DNA from: Candidatus Xenolissoclinum pacificiensis L6
GTDB taxonomy: Bacteria > Pseudomonadota > Alphaproteobacteria > Rickettsiales > Anaplasmataceae
DNA length: 64,000 nt
Reading direction: 5' to 3'
NCBI GenBank assembly: GCA_000512675.1
Contig: AXCJ01000001.1
Coordinates: forward strand, 306,501-370,500
Both the position numbers and the translations under genes were made by a program. Below are positions 27,007 through 36,035 of the stretch, one piece after another; the stretch's first letter is position 1; each line of letters opens with the position of its first letter. The notes beneath the pieces were generated by a model. It had not been told where the DNA came from. It did not search any database and saw only the letters and a program-made list of their open reading frames with translations.

Positions 27007-28236
27007 ATGCGCGGAGATCAATTGGTAGAAAATAAGATATATTTTGACAATGCAGCGACCACTCATTTAGATCCAGAAGTTTTAGAAGTTATGAAATTTG
27101 TGTATTCTTATCCGTCGAATATGCACTCTCGGAACCATGCTTATGGTTGGCGTGCTGAGAATATAGTTGAAGATGCTCGTTCGAAAATAGCTTCATATAT
27201 ATCTGCTCAACCCAAGGAAATAATTTTTACTTCAGGTGCTACCGAGTCTAATAATCTAGCTATTAGAGGGTTAGCGAAATTTTTCCCTGAGAAGAAGCAC
27301 ATAATTACTGTTCAAACAGAACATAAAGCAGTCCTGGATGTTCTTAGGGATCTAGAGTCTAGTAGTGGGTATTCTGTAACATACTTGAAAGTGAATGAGA
27401 AAGGTTTTATAGATATAGATGAATTGGAGAGATCTATAAGATCTGATACTCTTCTTATATCTGTCATGGCTGTGAATAATGAGATTGGGATAATACAAGA
27501 TTTGGTTTCAGTTGGGGCTCTGTGTCGGAAACATGATGTTTTCTTTCATTCTGACGCTGCTCAAGCTTTTGGGAAGATTGATCTTGATGTTGAAAAAATG
27601 AATATAGATCTTCTGAGTATATCGGGACATAAAATATATGGTCCTATGGGAATTGGTGCTTTATATATAAGGAAGACTTCTAGACGGGTTCGTTTAAAAC
27701 CAATTTTTTTTGGAGGAGGACAAGAAAGAGCTACGCGTTCGGGAACAGTACCTACTGCTCTTGTTGCAGGATTAGGAAGAGCCACAGAATTGATTTTTGA
27801 GAATGGTCAGTCAGAACGGGATAGGATAAAAAATATGCGTGATTCCTTATATAAGAATATTAAGAAGGGGTTGCCGTATGTTATATTAAACGGAGATCTG
27901 AATTCCATGGTCTGTGGTATTCTAAATCTGAGTTTCCCTTATGTTGAAGGAGAATCTATAATGATGGCATTGAAGGATATTGCTTTAAGCTCTGGTTCCG
28001 CGTGTACTTCTGCGTCTTTAGAGCCATCATATGTATTAAAGGCTATTGGTAGAGATGATATAGTTGCTCATTCATCGGTGCGATTTTCTATTGGTAGGTT
28101 TAATAATATGGATGAAGTAAATACGGTGTCTGATTTGGTGATAAATAAGATACAAAGATTGTTGGATATGAGTCCTTTGTGGGATATGGTTCAGAAAGGG
28201 ATTGATCCTAATAAGGTAGAATGGATTGAAGATTGA
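27007..28236 (+). CDS. iscS: Cysteine desulfurase IscS
   Basis: 409 aa from ATG 27007. The frame is open back to 26932, but the promoter falls inside that extension. PLP enzyme that transfers sulfur from cysteine to IscU. Seen are IYFDNAATTHLD, the TSGATESNNLAIRG loop, HSDAAQAFGKI, the PLP lysine in SISGHKIYGP, RSGTVPT, and the catalytic cysteine in SGSACTSASLEPSYV. The typical IscS C-terminus (PLWDMVQKGIDPNKVEW) is present. First gene of the ISC operon; the iscU ATG lies 13 bp after its stop. Confidence 0.97.
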   Translation: MRGDQLVENKIYFDNAATTHLDPEVLEVMKFVYSYPSNMHSRNHAYGWRAENIVEDARSKIASYISAQPKEIIFTSGATESNNLAIRGLAKFFPEKKHIITVQTEHKAVLDVLRDLESSSGYSVTYLKVNEKGFIDIDELERSIRSDTLLISVMAVNNEIGIIQDLVSVGALCRKHDVFFHSDAAQAFGKIDLDVEKMNIDLLSISGHKIYGPMGIGALYIRKTSRRVRLKPIFFGGGQERATRSGTVPTALVAGLGRATELIFENGQSERDRIKNMRDSLYKNIKKGLPYVILNGDLNSMVCGILNLSFPYVEGESIMMALKDIALSSGSACTSASLEPSYVLKAIGRDDIVAHSSVRFSIGRFNNMDEVNTVSDLVINKIQRLLDMSPLWDMVQKGIDPNKVEWIED

Positions 28237-28249
28237 AGGAGGGATTTAT

Positions 28250-28678
28250 ATGTCTTATAGTAAAAAAGTTATAGAAATTTATGAAAATCCAGAGAATGTT
28301 GGTTCTTTAGACGAGACGTCTAGTCGCGTTGGTACTGGATTAGTAGGAGCTCCTGCTTGTGGAGATGTCATGAAGTTACAAATCGAAGTTGGAGATGATG
28401 GGAAGATTGTTGATGTTAAATTTAAAACATATGGATGTGGTTCAGCAATTGCATCCAGTTCTATGGCAACCCAATATATAAAGGGACGTGATATACAGGA
28501 TGCCCTATTGATTACAAATGCACAGATCGCTGAAGAGTTGGAATTGCCTCCTGTGAAGAGGCACTGTTCTGTTCTTGCTCAAGATGCGATAAAAGCAGCG
28601 GTTGATGATTATAAAAGGAAGAATCAACAGAAATCGGGGGAATCTGATGTCGAGTCTTCTACCCTTGATCAGGGGTAG
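28250..28678 (+). CDS. iscU: Fe-S cluster scaffold IscU
   Basis: About 142 aa from ATG 28250, which has a strong GGAGGG ribosome binding site just before it; the open frame extends back to 28226. All three cluster cysteines are present: GAPACGDV, YGCGSAIASSS and RHCSVLA. The HscA-recognition motif LPPVK is intact (ELPPVKRHC). A polar tail of about 20 residues follows the conserved domain. Confidence 0.97.
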   Translation: MSYSKKVIEIYENPENVGSLDETSSRVGTGLVGAPACGDVMKLQIEVGDDGKIVDVKFKTYGCGSAIASSSMATQYIKGRDIQDALLITNAQIAEELELPPVKRHCSVLAQDAIKAAVDDYKRKNQQKSGESDVESSTLDQG

Positions 28679-28681
28679 AGG

Positions 28682-29149
28682 ATGTTAGATGCTTATGTGA
28701 TTAATAAAAAGCATTTGAATGATGACTTTCTGGCTAATCCAGATGTGGATGTTAAGGATCATGTGGGTGAGATGTTATTGCCTGGAGATCGTATACCTGT
28801 TACAGTGACAGCTGATGCAGTAAAAGCGATGTGTGATCTGTTGTTGCGCAAATTTGCTCTTCAGTCAGAGAAATTAGTTCTAGGTATTAGAGTAAAAGTA
28901 GTGAATAGTGGATGTGCTGGTAATCAGTATAAAATAGAGTATGTATACGGACTCAGAAGTGATGATGAGGTGTTTTTGTTTGTAGATTCTGAGACAAATA
29001 TGCAAGTTAAGATATTTATTGATGGGAAGACTTTCTTTATGATTTCTGGTGCAAAAATTGATTATGTATGCCAGGAATTAACAGAAGGTTTTGTGTTTGT
29101 TAATCCTAATGAAAGTGGTAGATGCGGTTGTGGAGAAAGCTTTTTTTAA
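28682..29149 (+). CDS. iscA: A-type Fe-S carrier IscA
   Basis: 155 aa, longer than typical IscA (about 107). The core from about residue 37 has the VTVTADAVKAM start, the first ligand in NSGCAGNQYKIEY and the C-terminal pair in GRCGCGESFF. The N-terminal 36 residues are an extension without known motif. It begins 3 bp after the iscU stop and its end overlaps hscB. The role is delivery of Fe or assembled clusters to target proteins. Confidence 0.92.
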   Translation: MLDAYVINKKHLNDDFLANPDVDVKDHVGEMLLPGDRIPVTVTADAVKAMCDLLLRKFALQSEKLVLGIRVKVVNSGCAGNQYKIEYVYGLRSDDEVFLFVDSETNMQVKIFIDGKTFFMISGAKIDYVCQELTEGFVFVNPNESGRCGCGESFF

Positions 29150-29615
29150 GCAAGATTATTTTACTCTCTTTGGTTTGGATCTGAGGTTTCATATTAATCT
29201 TGAGCGACTTGACAATGCTTATACTAAATTGCAAAAAAGATATCATCCTGATAGGTTTTCACTGAAACAAGAGAAGATTTTTTTTCAAAAGGTTATTCTA
29301 TTCATCAACGAAGGTTATAATGTACTGTTAAATGATATAAAAAGGGCTCAATGTATATTGGATATATTGGATGTTGATTATTCGGACGAGGTTTTGAGTA
29401 AATACACAGGGGTTTTTGCTGAGATTTTGACGTTTAAGGAATTGAATGCAGAAGCAAGAGATCTAAATATGCTAAGAGTAATGTATAGAAAAAATGCTGA
29501 TTTATTTGATGAAAATTGTAAAGGGGAAGAAAAAAACCATGAATTGTTAGCATCTATATTTGTAAAATTACGTTTCTTATACAAATTGATTTATGACACT
29601 GATACAGATCACTGA
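29109..29615 (+). CDS. hscB: Co-chaperone HscB
   Basis: About 168 aa from ATG 29109 (GTG 29130 is possible). J-domain with the HPD motif in KRYHPDRFSLK, preceded by DYFTLFGLD. The C-terminal three-helix domain that binds IscU is present but divergent. It overlaps iscA by 41 bp and hscA by 23 bp, so the whole run is tightly coupled. HscB delivers IscU to HscA. Confidence 0.92.
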   Translation: MKVVDAVVEKAFFKQDYFTLFGLDLRFHINLERLDNAYTKLQKRYHPDRFSLKQEKIFFQKVILFINEGYNVLLNDIKRAQCILDILDVDYSDEVLSKYTGVFAEILTFKELNAEARDLNMLRVMYRKNADLFDENCKGEEKNHELLASIFVKLRFLYKLIYDTDTDH

Positions 29616-31341
29616 GCCTGAGAATGAAAAATCTTATAATGGATTTGTATTAGGGATAGATTTTGGCACAACAAATTCCCTAGTTGCTTTTTATGATGGC
29701 ATCAGAGCACATGTTATCTCTGATCAAAACGGTAATTTATCTCTCCCGTCCTGTGTGTTTATTGATGATGAGGGTATAATCCAGGTAGGGTATAGTCAGA
29801 AGAACTATATTAGATCAGTAAAACGTTTTATAACTTCACAGACACCGGAATTATTATCCCACTTTACGGATATGAGGTTTAAGATAGTAGATGGATGTCC
29901 TGTGTTTTATGATTCAGAGTCTAGAGAATACATGTATGTAAACATTGTTGCAAAGATATTATCTTATCTTGTTACGCAGGCTAAAGTATATCTGAATCAG
30001 GAGGTACAAAAAGCTGTTATTACCGTTCCTGCATATTTTGATCATTATGCACGAAAGACCATTCAGGATGCATCAAAAGTAGCACATATTGATTTAATTA
30101 GACTACTCAATGAACCAACTGCTTCGCTGGTTGCGTATGGTATTGATAAATCTCTGGGAAATGGAAAAATATGTGCAGTTTACGATTTTGGGGGAGGGAC
30201 TTTTGACGTTTCTGTGATAAAGATTAGCGATGGCATTCTGGATGTCATAGGAACAGGAGGGGATAATTTCCTCGGTGGAGATGATATAGATAAAGAAATC
30301 GCAGATTATATTAAAGATAATTTTAAGAACACAAATAGTGATTTATATGATCTTGCGCGTAAAGTGAAAGAGAATTTTGACCAATCTAGTGAAGAGGGAC
30401 TGCTACCGAATAACGTTTTAAAAGGTATATTTGACTCTTATATTGAGAAAACTTTTACTATTATGGATAATACGCTAAAAGATGTTGGTTGCTTTTCCAA
30501 GATAGATGCGGTGCTTCTTGTGGGTGGAAGTACGAAGAGTAAATACTTACAACATAAGGTAAGCCAGAGGTATAACAAAGTTATATTTTTATCAGAACCA
30601 GACATGATTGTTGTTCGAGGGGCTGCAATACATGCTCATAATATAGTTTACGCTACTGGTAATATTCTTGCAGAAGTTATTCCCTTATCGTTGGGTATCG
30701 AGACAATTAATTCTATTATGTCGATTATGATAGCCCGTAACACCCCTATTCCCTGTGAGTGTTCTGAAATATTTACAAATTATGCTGACAATCAGCGCTA
30801 TATAGTTTTAAATATATGGCAGGGAGAACAACAGTATGTGACTTTGCCTCACATGAAATTCTTGGGAACTTTAAAAATCAAGATCAGTAATACAGGAGAG
30901 AATTATCCTAAATATAAATCAAAGATAAAAGTTATATTTAAAGTAGATGAGAATGCTATATTGCAGATAAGTGCTTATAATGAAGATACTCACGAAACAA
31001 TAGAAGATATTATTAAAACATCTTCTTTGTCAGAGGATGAATTATCGGATATGGTTTCTGTTGATAGTGGTATAAATAATAAAAAGGTCTTGTTTTCTCA
31101 TAAATCGGATTTAAAATTATTTGTGGATAACATAAAAAACCTTTTATGTGACGAAAGGGATTATATTGATAATAACTTGTATGATGAGATTTGTGAGAGT
31201 CTGATATTAGCTGAACAGGTTATTAGGGATTCAACACTTATGTCGGAGGTGTCATTTATACGCGAGAAAATTGAGGCTCTTACTTCCAATATTATAAAGG
31301 AGCGTATAATACGTTACATGAACAATGATTGTGACCCTTAG
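29593..31341 (+). CDS. hscA: Fe-S biogenesis Hsp70 chaperone HscA
   Basis: 582 aa. Hsp70 family: [14 protein letters not shown] phosphate loop, [39 protein letters not shown] and [10 protein letters not shown]. The substrate-binding domain is reduced and diverged relative to DnaK, as is usual for HscA. With HscB it promotes cluster release from IscU by binding LPPVK. Confidence 0.95.
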   Translation: MTLIQITEPENEKSYNGFVLGIDFGTTNSLVAFYDGIRAHVISDQNGNLSLPSCVFIDDEGIIQVGYSQKNYIRSVKRFITSQTPELLSHFTDMRFKIVDGCPVFYDSESREYMYVNIVAKILSYLVTQAKVYLNQEVQKAVITVPAYFDHYARKTIQDASKVAHIDLIRLLNEPTASLVAYGIDKSLGNGKICAVYDFGGGTFDVSVIKISDGILDVIGTGGDNFLGGDDIDKEIADYIKDNFKNTNSDLYDLARKVKENFDQSSEEGLLPNNVLKGIFDSYIEKTFTIMDNTLKDVGCFSKIDAVLLVGGSTKSKYLQHKVSQRYNKVIFLSEPDMIVVRGAAIHAHNIVYATGNILAEVIPLSLGIETINSIMSIMIARNTPIPCECSEIFTNYADNQRYIVLNIWQGEQQYVTLPHMKFLGTLKIKISNTGENYPKYKSKIKVIFKVDENAILQISAYNEDTHETIEDIIKTSSLSEDELSDMVSVDSGINNKKVLFSHKSDLKLFVDNIKNLLCDERDYIDNNLYDEICESLILAEQVIRDSTLMSEVSFIREKIEALTSNIIKERIIRYMNNDCDP

Positions 31342-31364
31342 TATTGTTTAATTTTTATTTATGT

Positions 31365-31709
31365 ATGATAAATGTAGTTTTTATTTTGCCTGATGGTACT
31401 AGAAAGGAGTGTGTGGGACAAGAAGGAGAAAGTATTCTCACTCTTGCAAAGAAAAATGATATTCCTTTAGAAGGTTCTTGTGAGTCTTCTCTCGCTTGTT
31501 CTACGTGTCATGTTATTATCGAAGATAACTGGTATGGGAAATTACCTGAATCTTCTGAAGAAGAGGAGGATTTATTGGATTTAGCTTTTGGTCTTACAAG
31601 TACTTCCAGATTAGGGTGTCAAATAATTTTAACTCAAGATATGGATGGTATTGTAATAACAGTGCCAAAAGAAGGGCGAAATATTTTATTGACCAATAAT
31701 GAAGATTAA
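31365..31709 (+). CDS. fdx: ISC-type [2Fe-2S] ferredoxin
   Basis: About 114 aa from ATG 31365; the frame is open back to a TTG at 31344, which is a poorer start. Adrenodoxin-type motif C-x5-C-x2-C in GSCESSLACSTCHVI and the fourth Cys in RLGCQI are all present. The acidic ESSEEEEDLLDLA loop is typical. It supplies electrons for cluster assembly. Its end overlaps the next gene by 11 bp. Confidence 0.95.
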   Translation: MINVVFILPDGTRKECVGQEGESILTLAKKNDIPLEGSCESSLACSTCHVIIEDNWYGKLPESSEEEEDLLDLAFGLTSTSRLGCQIILTQDMDGIVITVPKEGRNILLTNNED

Positions 31710-32961
31710 ATACCTGCTGTATGTAATTTTGGTTGCATGTATTATGTTTGTATCAGCAACATTTTACTATTATAAAGCAACATCTGTAGCTGTAGATAAT
31801 ATTCTACTCTTTTTGCAAAAAAACAGAGTATCAGTTTCTTTTAAAGGGTTAGATTATACGTTTAGGGGGTTTTCTTTCGAAACTAAAATAGAATTTCCGG
31901 TATTTCGAGTATATGATGATATGTTACGTATAATCCCTAAGTATGCAGAAAAATTTGCTACAAATAATGAAAGAGGTATGGAAATTTTTTTTGATGGGGA
32001 GATAAGTATCATTCGAAAACCATTTTCTAGAAAAATTTTGATCAGATCTGATGATAGCACGCAGATTATTATTCGAGGAGTACTAGAAGATCAAAAAAGG
32101 ATAATTATGCATAACTTTTTTCAAAATGATATAGAATTTATAAATCGAAATAATGGGTTTAATCTTGATATAAATACGGATTCTTTTAATATTCAACTGG
32201 GTGATATGACAAAGTTTTTCAATCAGTTAATATTCAAACTAGATCAGTATAATGATAAATCATCTGATGCTATGCATACATATATCAAAATTATTGATGA
32301 TGTGGAGGAAGAGGTATTATTATTTGATGTTGAAAAGATGTTTGACAAACATAATAATTCCGGAACACTTTTATTTGATCGTGTTTTTTATAATCTTGAT
32401 GATATAAATTTCGTTATTGAAAATGGTATTTTGAAATTGTCATATACCTATAAATTACAGTATAATGTTGATTTACATGTTATAGTAAGTGACTTATCAA
32501 GATTTTTGGATAAATTACAACAGTTTTTATATTCCAGTTATGATATTGTTGATCCTGAAAAATTTGATAAAATCTACATTGATATGGAAGAAATTCCAAC
32601 ACTTGAAGACGAATCTCTGAATATATGGAAAAATGTTTTTACAGGACATATTAAAATCGGTAGCAAGCAGGGAGAAATTGAAAATTTCTCAGATAGCGAA
32701 TTAAATGCTTATATATCACATAATTTTAGTGATGTTGATTATCAGGCGTATCTAGATTATTCTAAGCGTGTATTGGACAGTATTATTATGAATGTACAGA
32801 ATAATTTTCAGGATGAAGAGTCTTATGCTTTGCTTTCCGGAATGTTTAAAGGGGATGAAACTGTAGATCTGCATTTTTATACAGAGTCGGACACTTTGTT
32901 TTTAAATGGGATTCCTTTATCTGAGTTGTTTTTTAGTAGATTGAAAAGTTCTCAGGTCTGA
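31699..32961 (+). CDS. Membrane-anchored unknown protein at the end of the isc operon
   Basis: 420 aa, not recognised. One N-terminal membrane segment (YLLYVILVACIMFVSATFYYY) anchors a long soluble region of alternating strands with few cysteines and an Asp-rich second half, which would lie in the periplasm if the helix is a signal anchor. The general build recalls alphaproteobacterial DUF2125/DUF945-type envelope proteins, but no motif proves this. It overlaps fdx by 11 bp, so it is co-translated with the ISC genes, although a functional link to Fe-S assembly need not follow. Confidence 0.65.
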   Translation: MKIKYLLYVILVACIMFVSATFYYYKATSVAVDNILLFLQKNRVSVSFKGLDYTFRGFSFETKIEFPVFRVYDDMLRIIPKYAEKFATNNERGMEIFFDGEISIIRKPFSRKILIRSDDSTQIIIRGVLEDQKRIIMHNFFQNDIEFINRNNGFNLDINTDSFNIQLGDMTKFFNQLIFKLDQYNDKSSDAMHTYIKIIDDVEEEVLLFDVEKMFDKHNNSGTLLFDRVFYNLDDINFVIENGILKLSYTYKLQYNVDLHVIVSDLSRFLDKLQQFLYSSYDIVDPEKFDKIYIDMEEIPTLEDESLNIWKNVFTGHIKIGSKQGEIENFSDSELNAYISHNFSDVDYQAYLDYSKRVLDSIIMNVQNNFQDEESYALLSGMFKGDETVDLHFYTESDTLFLNGIPLSELFFSRLKSSQV

Positions 32962-33678
32962 TTCTATGTGTTTTGCTGAGGCGTTTATGCTTTATAAAAG
33001 TGCTAATAACATATATAAATGGTTTGAAAACTATATCTTTTATCATATCAAGATATGCTCCTGATTCTGAGAACAGGGCATTATGTAAAGTTTATTGCTG
33101 ATGTAACTGAACTATCTCCCAACGAGAAAATTACTGATAGTATTGAAGGTTATTTTTTAATGAAGATATTATATATTTCGAAAATGGCATGCAATATTAT
33201 GAGGGTTAGGAGGTCTTAGAAGGGGGTGTCCTGGGCTGATAAAGAAATTTTCATTTAATTAAAATAGTATCAGATGTACTGAAAATATGAAATTATAGAT
33301 AATCAAAAAGATTAACAGGACAGGCATTGTTGATCTTCTGTGGAATTTTTTATAACACTTTTATATTCTAATGAAAAGGTACAGTAATTTCACAGGAGAT
33401 CTATTATGCTTAAACCTGTTTTGATGGTGTATTTACTGTTTTTCGTTAGTAGAAACTCTTATCGGTGTGTGTATACATCTATTTCTATTAGGGCAGTGTC
33501 CCTAATTAGCGAAGCTGAAAGAAGGGGTTATAATTAGTATCAAGATAAAAAAACATGGGATGAATCATAATAGATGATAAGTGTTGGGACAAACTAAAAT
33601 CATTGCTTCCAGTAGGAAGAAAAGAGATAATGTATTCCTCGAGTAGAGTTTGCGAACTGGAGCGCCATGTAGGGATTA
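32962..33678. other. Gene-free region with decayed sequence
   Basis: Mostly unrecognisable. A solitary IS-C terminal repeat (AATTTCACAGGAGATCT) lies at about 33389-33405. A few short frames (for example near 33055-33190) have protein-like stretches broken by stops, which suggests an old pseudogene I cannot name. Confidence 0.4.
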
Positions 33679-34027
33679 GGTTCTGTTGACATAAGGAAAG
33701 AAGAAATAGCCCTAAGAAGGTAATAGGAGATAAAATGAAGTGATAACAGATTATAATAACCTGAAAGAAGTGAAGTGTATCAGAAAGACAGAGGATATAA
33801 GACCATTTATAGAAGGAATATTGTTTATATTAAAAGGAGGATGCCAATGGAGATTGTTGCCAGAGGTGTATGATAAATGGCAAAGAGTATATAAGCGCTT
33901 TATCAGGTCGAAGAAGAAAGAAATCTGGATGAAATTGTTTAAAAGTACTGCGTATTGGACAGATTTACAAGAAGTAATGATAGATAGTACTATGGTAAGA
34001 GTACATTGACCTTATATCAACAGAACA
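33679..34027 (+). mobile_element. 349-bp IS-B derivative with both terminal repeats
   Basis: Left repeat GGTTCTGTTGACATAAGG (33679-33696) and right repeat CCTTATATCAACAGAACA (34010-34027, inverted) match at 16 of 18 positions. Between them is one frame (33740-34009, 89 aa) encoding the N-terminal DUF4096-type domain of an IS5-family transposase (GGCQWRLLPEVYDKWQRVYKRF). The frame stops exactly at the right repeat. The DDE catalytic part is missing, so the element cannot move by itself but may be mobilised in trans. Confidence 0.7.
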
Positions 34028-34041
34028 TAGGTTATTTTTAA

Positions 34042-34380
34042 ATGCACTAGATCACTATATTTACTTTTAAATCCTCGTTATTTTGTAAAATAGATACTAT
34101 CTTCCACCTCCTTTCATTCCCTCTTGGAATCTTATATATATATATACTGTACCATCTTCCATAGAACTTAGGATTTCTCCATGGTAGTCTTAATACATAT
34201 AATATTGCACAGAATACTTGATAATGACCAATGATCGTCCTTTCCAGATCTCACTTTTTTCGATGATTGGCAATATTATCTCATCACATTTCTCAATCGG
34301 GTATAATTTTCTATCCATCATTTCTTATATGTTATTTGTTACATGCTTTCTAAACTAAGTTTAAACCTTTGTTAACAGTG
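34042..34380 (-). pseudogene. IS-A transposase fragment
   Basis: Near-identical in layout to 1-338: N-terminal part of an IS427-like transposase on the minus strand, ending at terminal repeat GTTAACAGTG (34371-34380). Both copies begin with the same ATGCACTAGATCAC. Frameshifts interrupt the coding frame. It sits 14 bp after the IS-B derivative. Confidence 0.7.
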
Positions 34381-34458
34381 TCTAGGTGTAGGTGATTTTG
34401 GTTAAAATATTTTGTAGCTGTTCTTGTGTTACCGTATATTAGGTTGAGAATTTTGTTG

Positions 34459-35775
34459 TGTTTAGTGTTTGTTATGATTTATATTTGATAGCTTTTCTTG
34501 CATGGCATCATATTCATCAAGATTCATATTTTGTATTTCATTATAAACTTTCATACCGGGAACCATTTCCTTTACTAGTCCAGCTTTCGATGCACGACAT
34601 AATTTTGTCAATTGATCTCCTATACTGTCAGTTAATCTATTTTTCACATCATAAGTGGTAATGCCCTTAGAAGTTCGTATGGTCTCTCTAAGTTGTTTAT
34701 GTGTTTCAACAAAATAGTCCGAATTCTTAGAATATATATATATATATATATATCTTTTTTGAGAAACTACCTTTTTTCGTTCATTTTATAATATCTAATA
34801 CCATGATCCAAAACATAACCATTTTTGTCTTGGAATTTTTTTGCCATAATTTCTTTTATGACTGTATCATCTATCAGATCGATATTGTTTGGCATAGGTC
34901 TGCTCGGATGCACACAATAATGTTTGGTATAATGTTCATGACATTCACCGGCAAATGTAAACTCAACGCAGTGTTCTGGTTTGAATTCTTGCGCTATATG
35001 TTGACAAATTTTTTGCTGAGATTTATAGCTTATCACATTGTCTTTCTCAACTAATGACATGACTATTTGTATTTTGCTTACATTGGCTCCAATTTTCACA
35101 CAAGTTTCTTTAAGAATTTCCACTGCATTATATGTATTAAGAGATCTGGTATTTTTATCACCCATTGATTTTTTCAGTTTTGCAATTCTTGCTTGTATAG
35201 CTCGTTGTACTATAGGGGAGAAAATGTTGGTATTCTTGTTTTTATCAAGATTATCGATTGATTCATACGGAGAGTTCATATCAAGCAGGACATGATCAAG
35301 TACTGTGTTGATATAATTACTATCTTTGTTCTGGTTTATATGCAGATACTCTAATACGTTTGCTAAAATAAGCATAGATGTTGTACAACCTGCACTATTG
35401 CCACAGAAATTTACGCCAAATGGTTTTTGCCTTTCCATGTATTGCATTATGCTATGTGCAATTGTTACTGTTAAGTTAGAACGTTTCTCTTCTAGTACAA
35501 TCGATTTCCCTTTTTTCGTGCTGTCAATATTTGATCATTATTATGCCCTAAGTAATATAAATATTCTTGATAGTAGCAACGTCATATCCCAGACCTTCTT
35601 TTATTTTTGATAATCCTGGACATCTGATGCGGATTCCTGTTTCAGGTAAAAATACTGTTGCGACATTATTCTCGAATTGTATAGGAAGATGTTGGTTGTT
35701 ATATTCTACATTTTGTTTTATCTCTAGATTTGAATATATTTTTGCTTTACGTTTTAACTCTTCATTTTTTATCAT
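34459..35775 (-). pseudogene. Broken gene, possible alpha/beta-hydrolase-like protein in three pieces
   Basis: Three successive minus-strand frames probably come from one gene of about 420-430 codons. Piece 1 (35548-35775, 75 aa) ends at TAG. Piece 2 (34767-35447, 226 aa) is in another frame, open back to about 35522, and contains FGVNFCGNSAGCTTSM, a GxSxG-type nucleophile elbow. Piece 3 (34459 to about 34764, ending HNKH) returns to the frame of piece 1. The switch from piece 2 to 3 falls at an A6 run followed by an AT microsatellite (about 34734-34774), a likely indel site. No family is certain. Piece 2 may still be translated. Confidence 0.55.
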
Positions 35776-36035
35776 AAAACATAAAAATTTGATAATTTTT
35801 ATATGTAAAATTGTATACTAATTTTACATATATTGGTATGTATTTTTTTGATTAATTAAAAATGATTATATGGATCTATATATTTTGAATAGTATTTTTA
35901 ATACAGGTTAAAATTTATGAAACAAATACCAGATGAAAAACAATGAATAGAATATTATATTCAATTCATAAACCATTGTTCTTGATCTAATCTGAAAGTA
36001 TTGGTTCGTTATAACCGGTTATTATAGATAATCTA

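Noticed and set aside
34734-34770. AT dinucleotide run as a regulatory site
   Set aside because: A simple microsatellite within a broken gene, more likely an indel hotspot.
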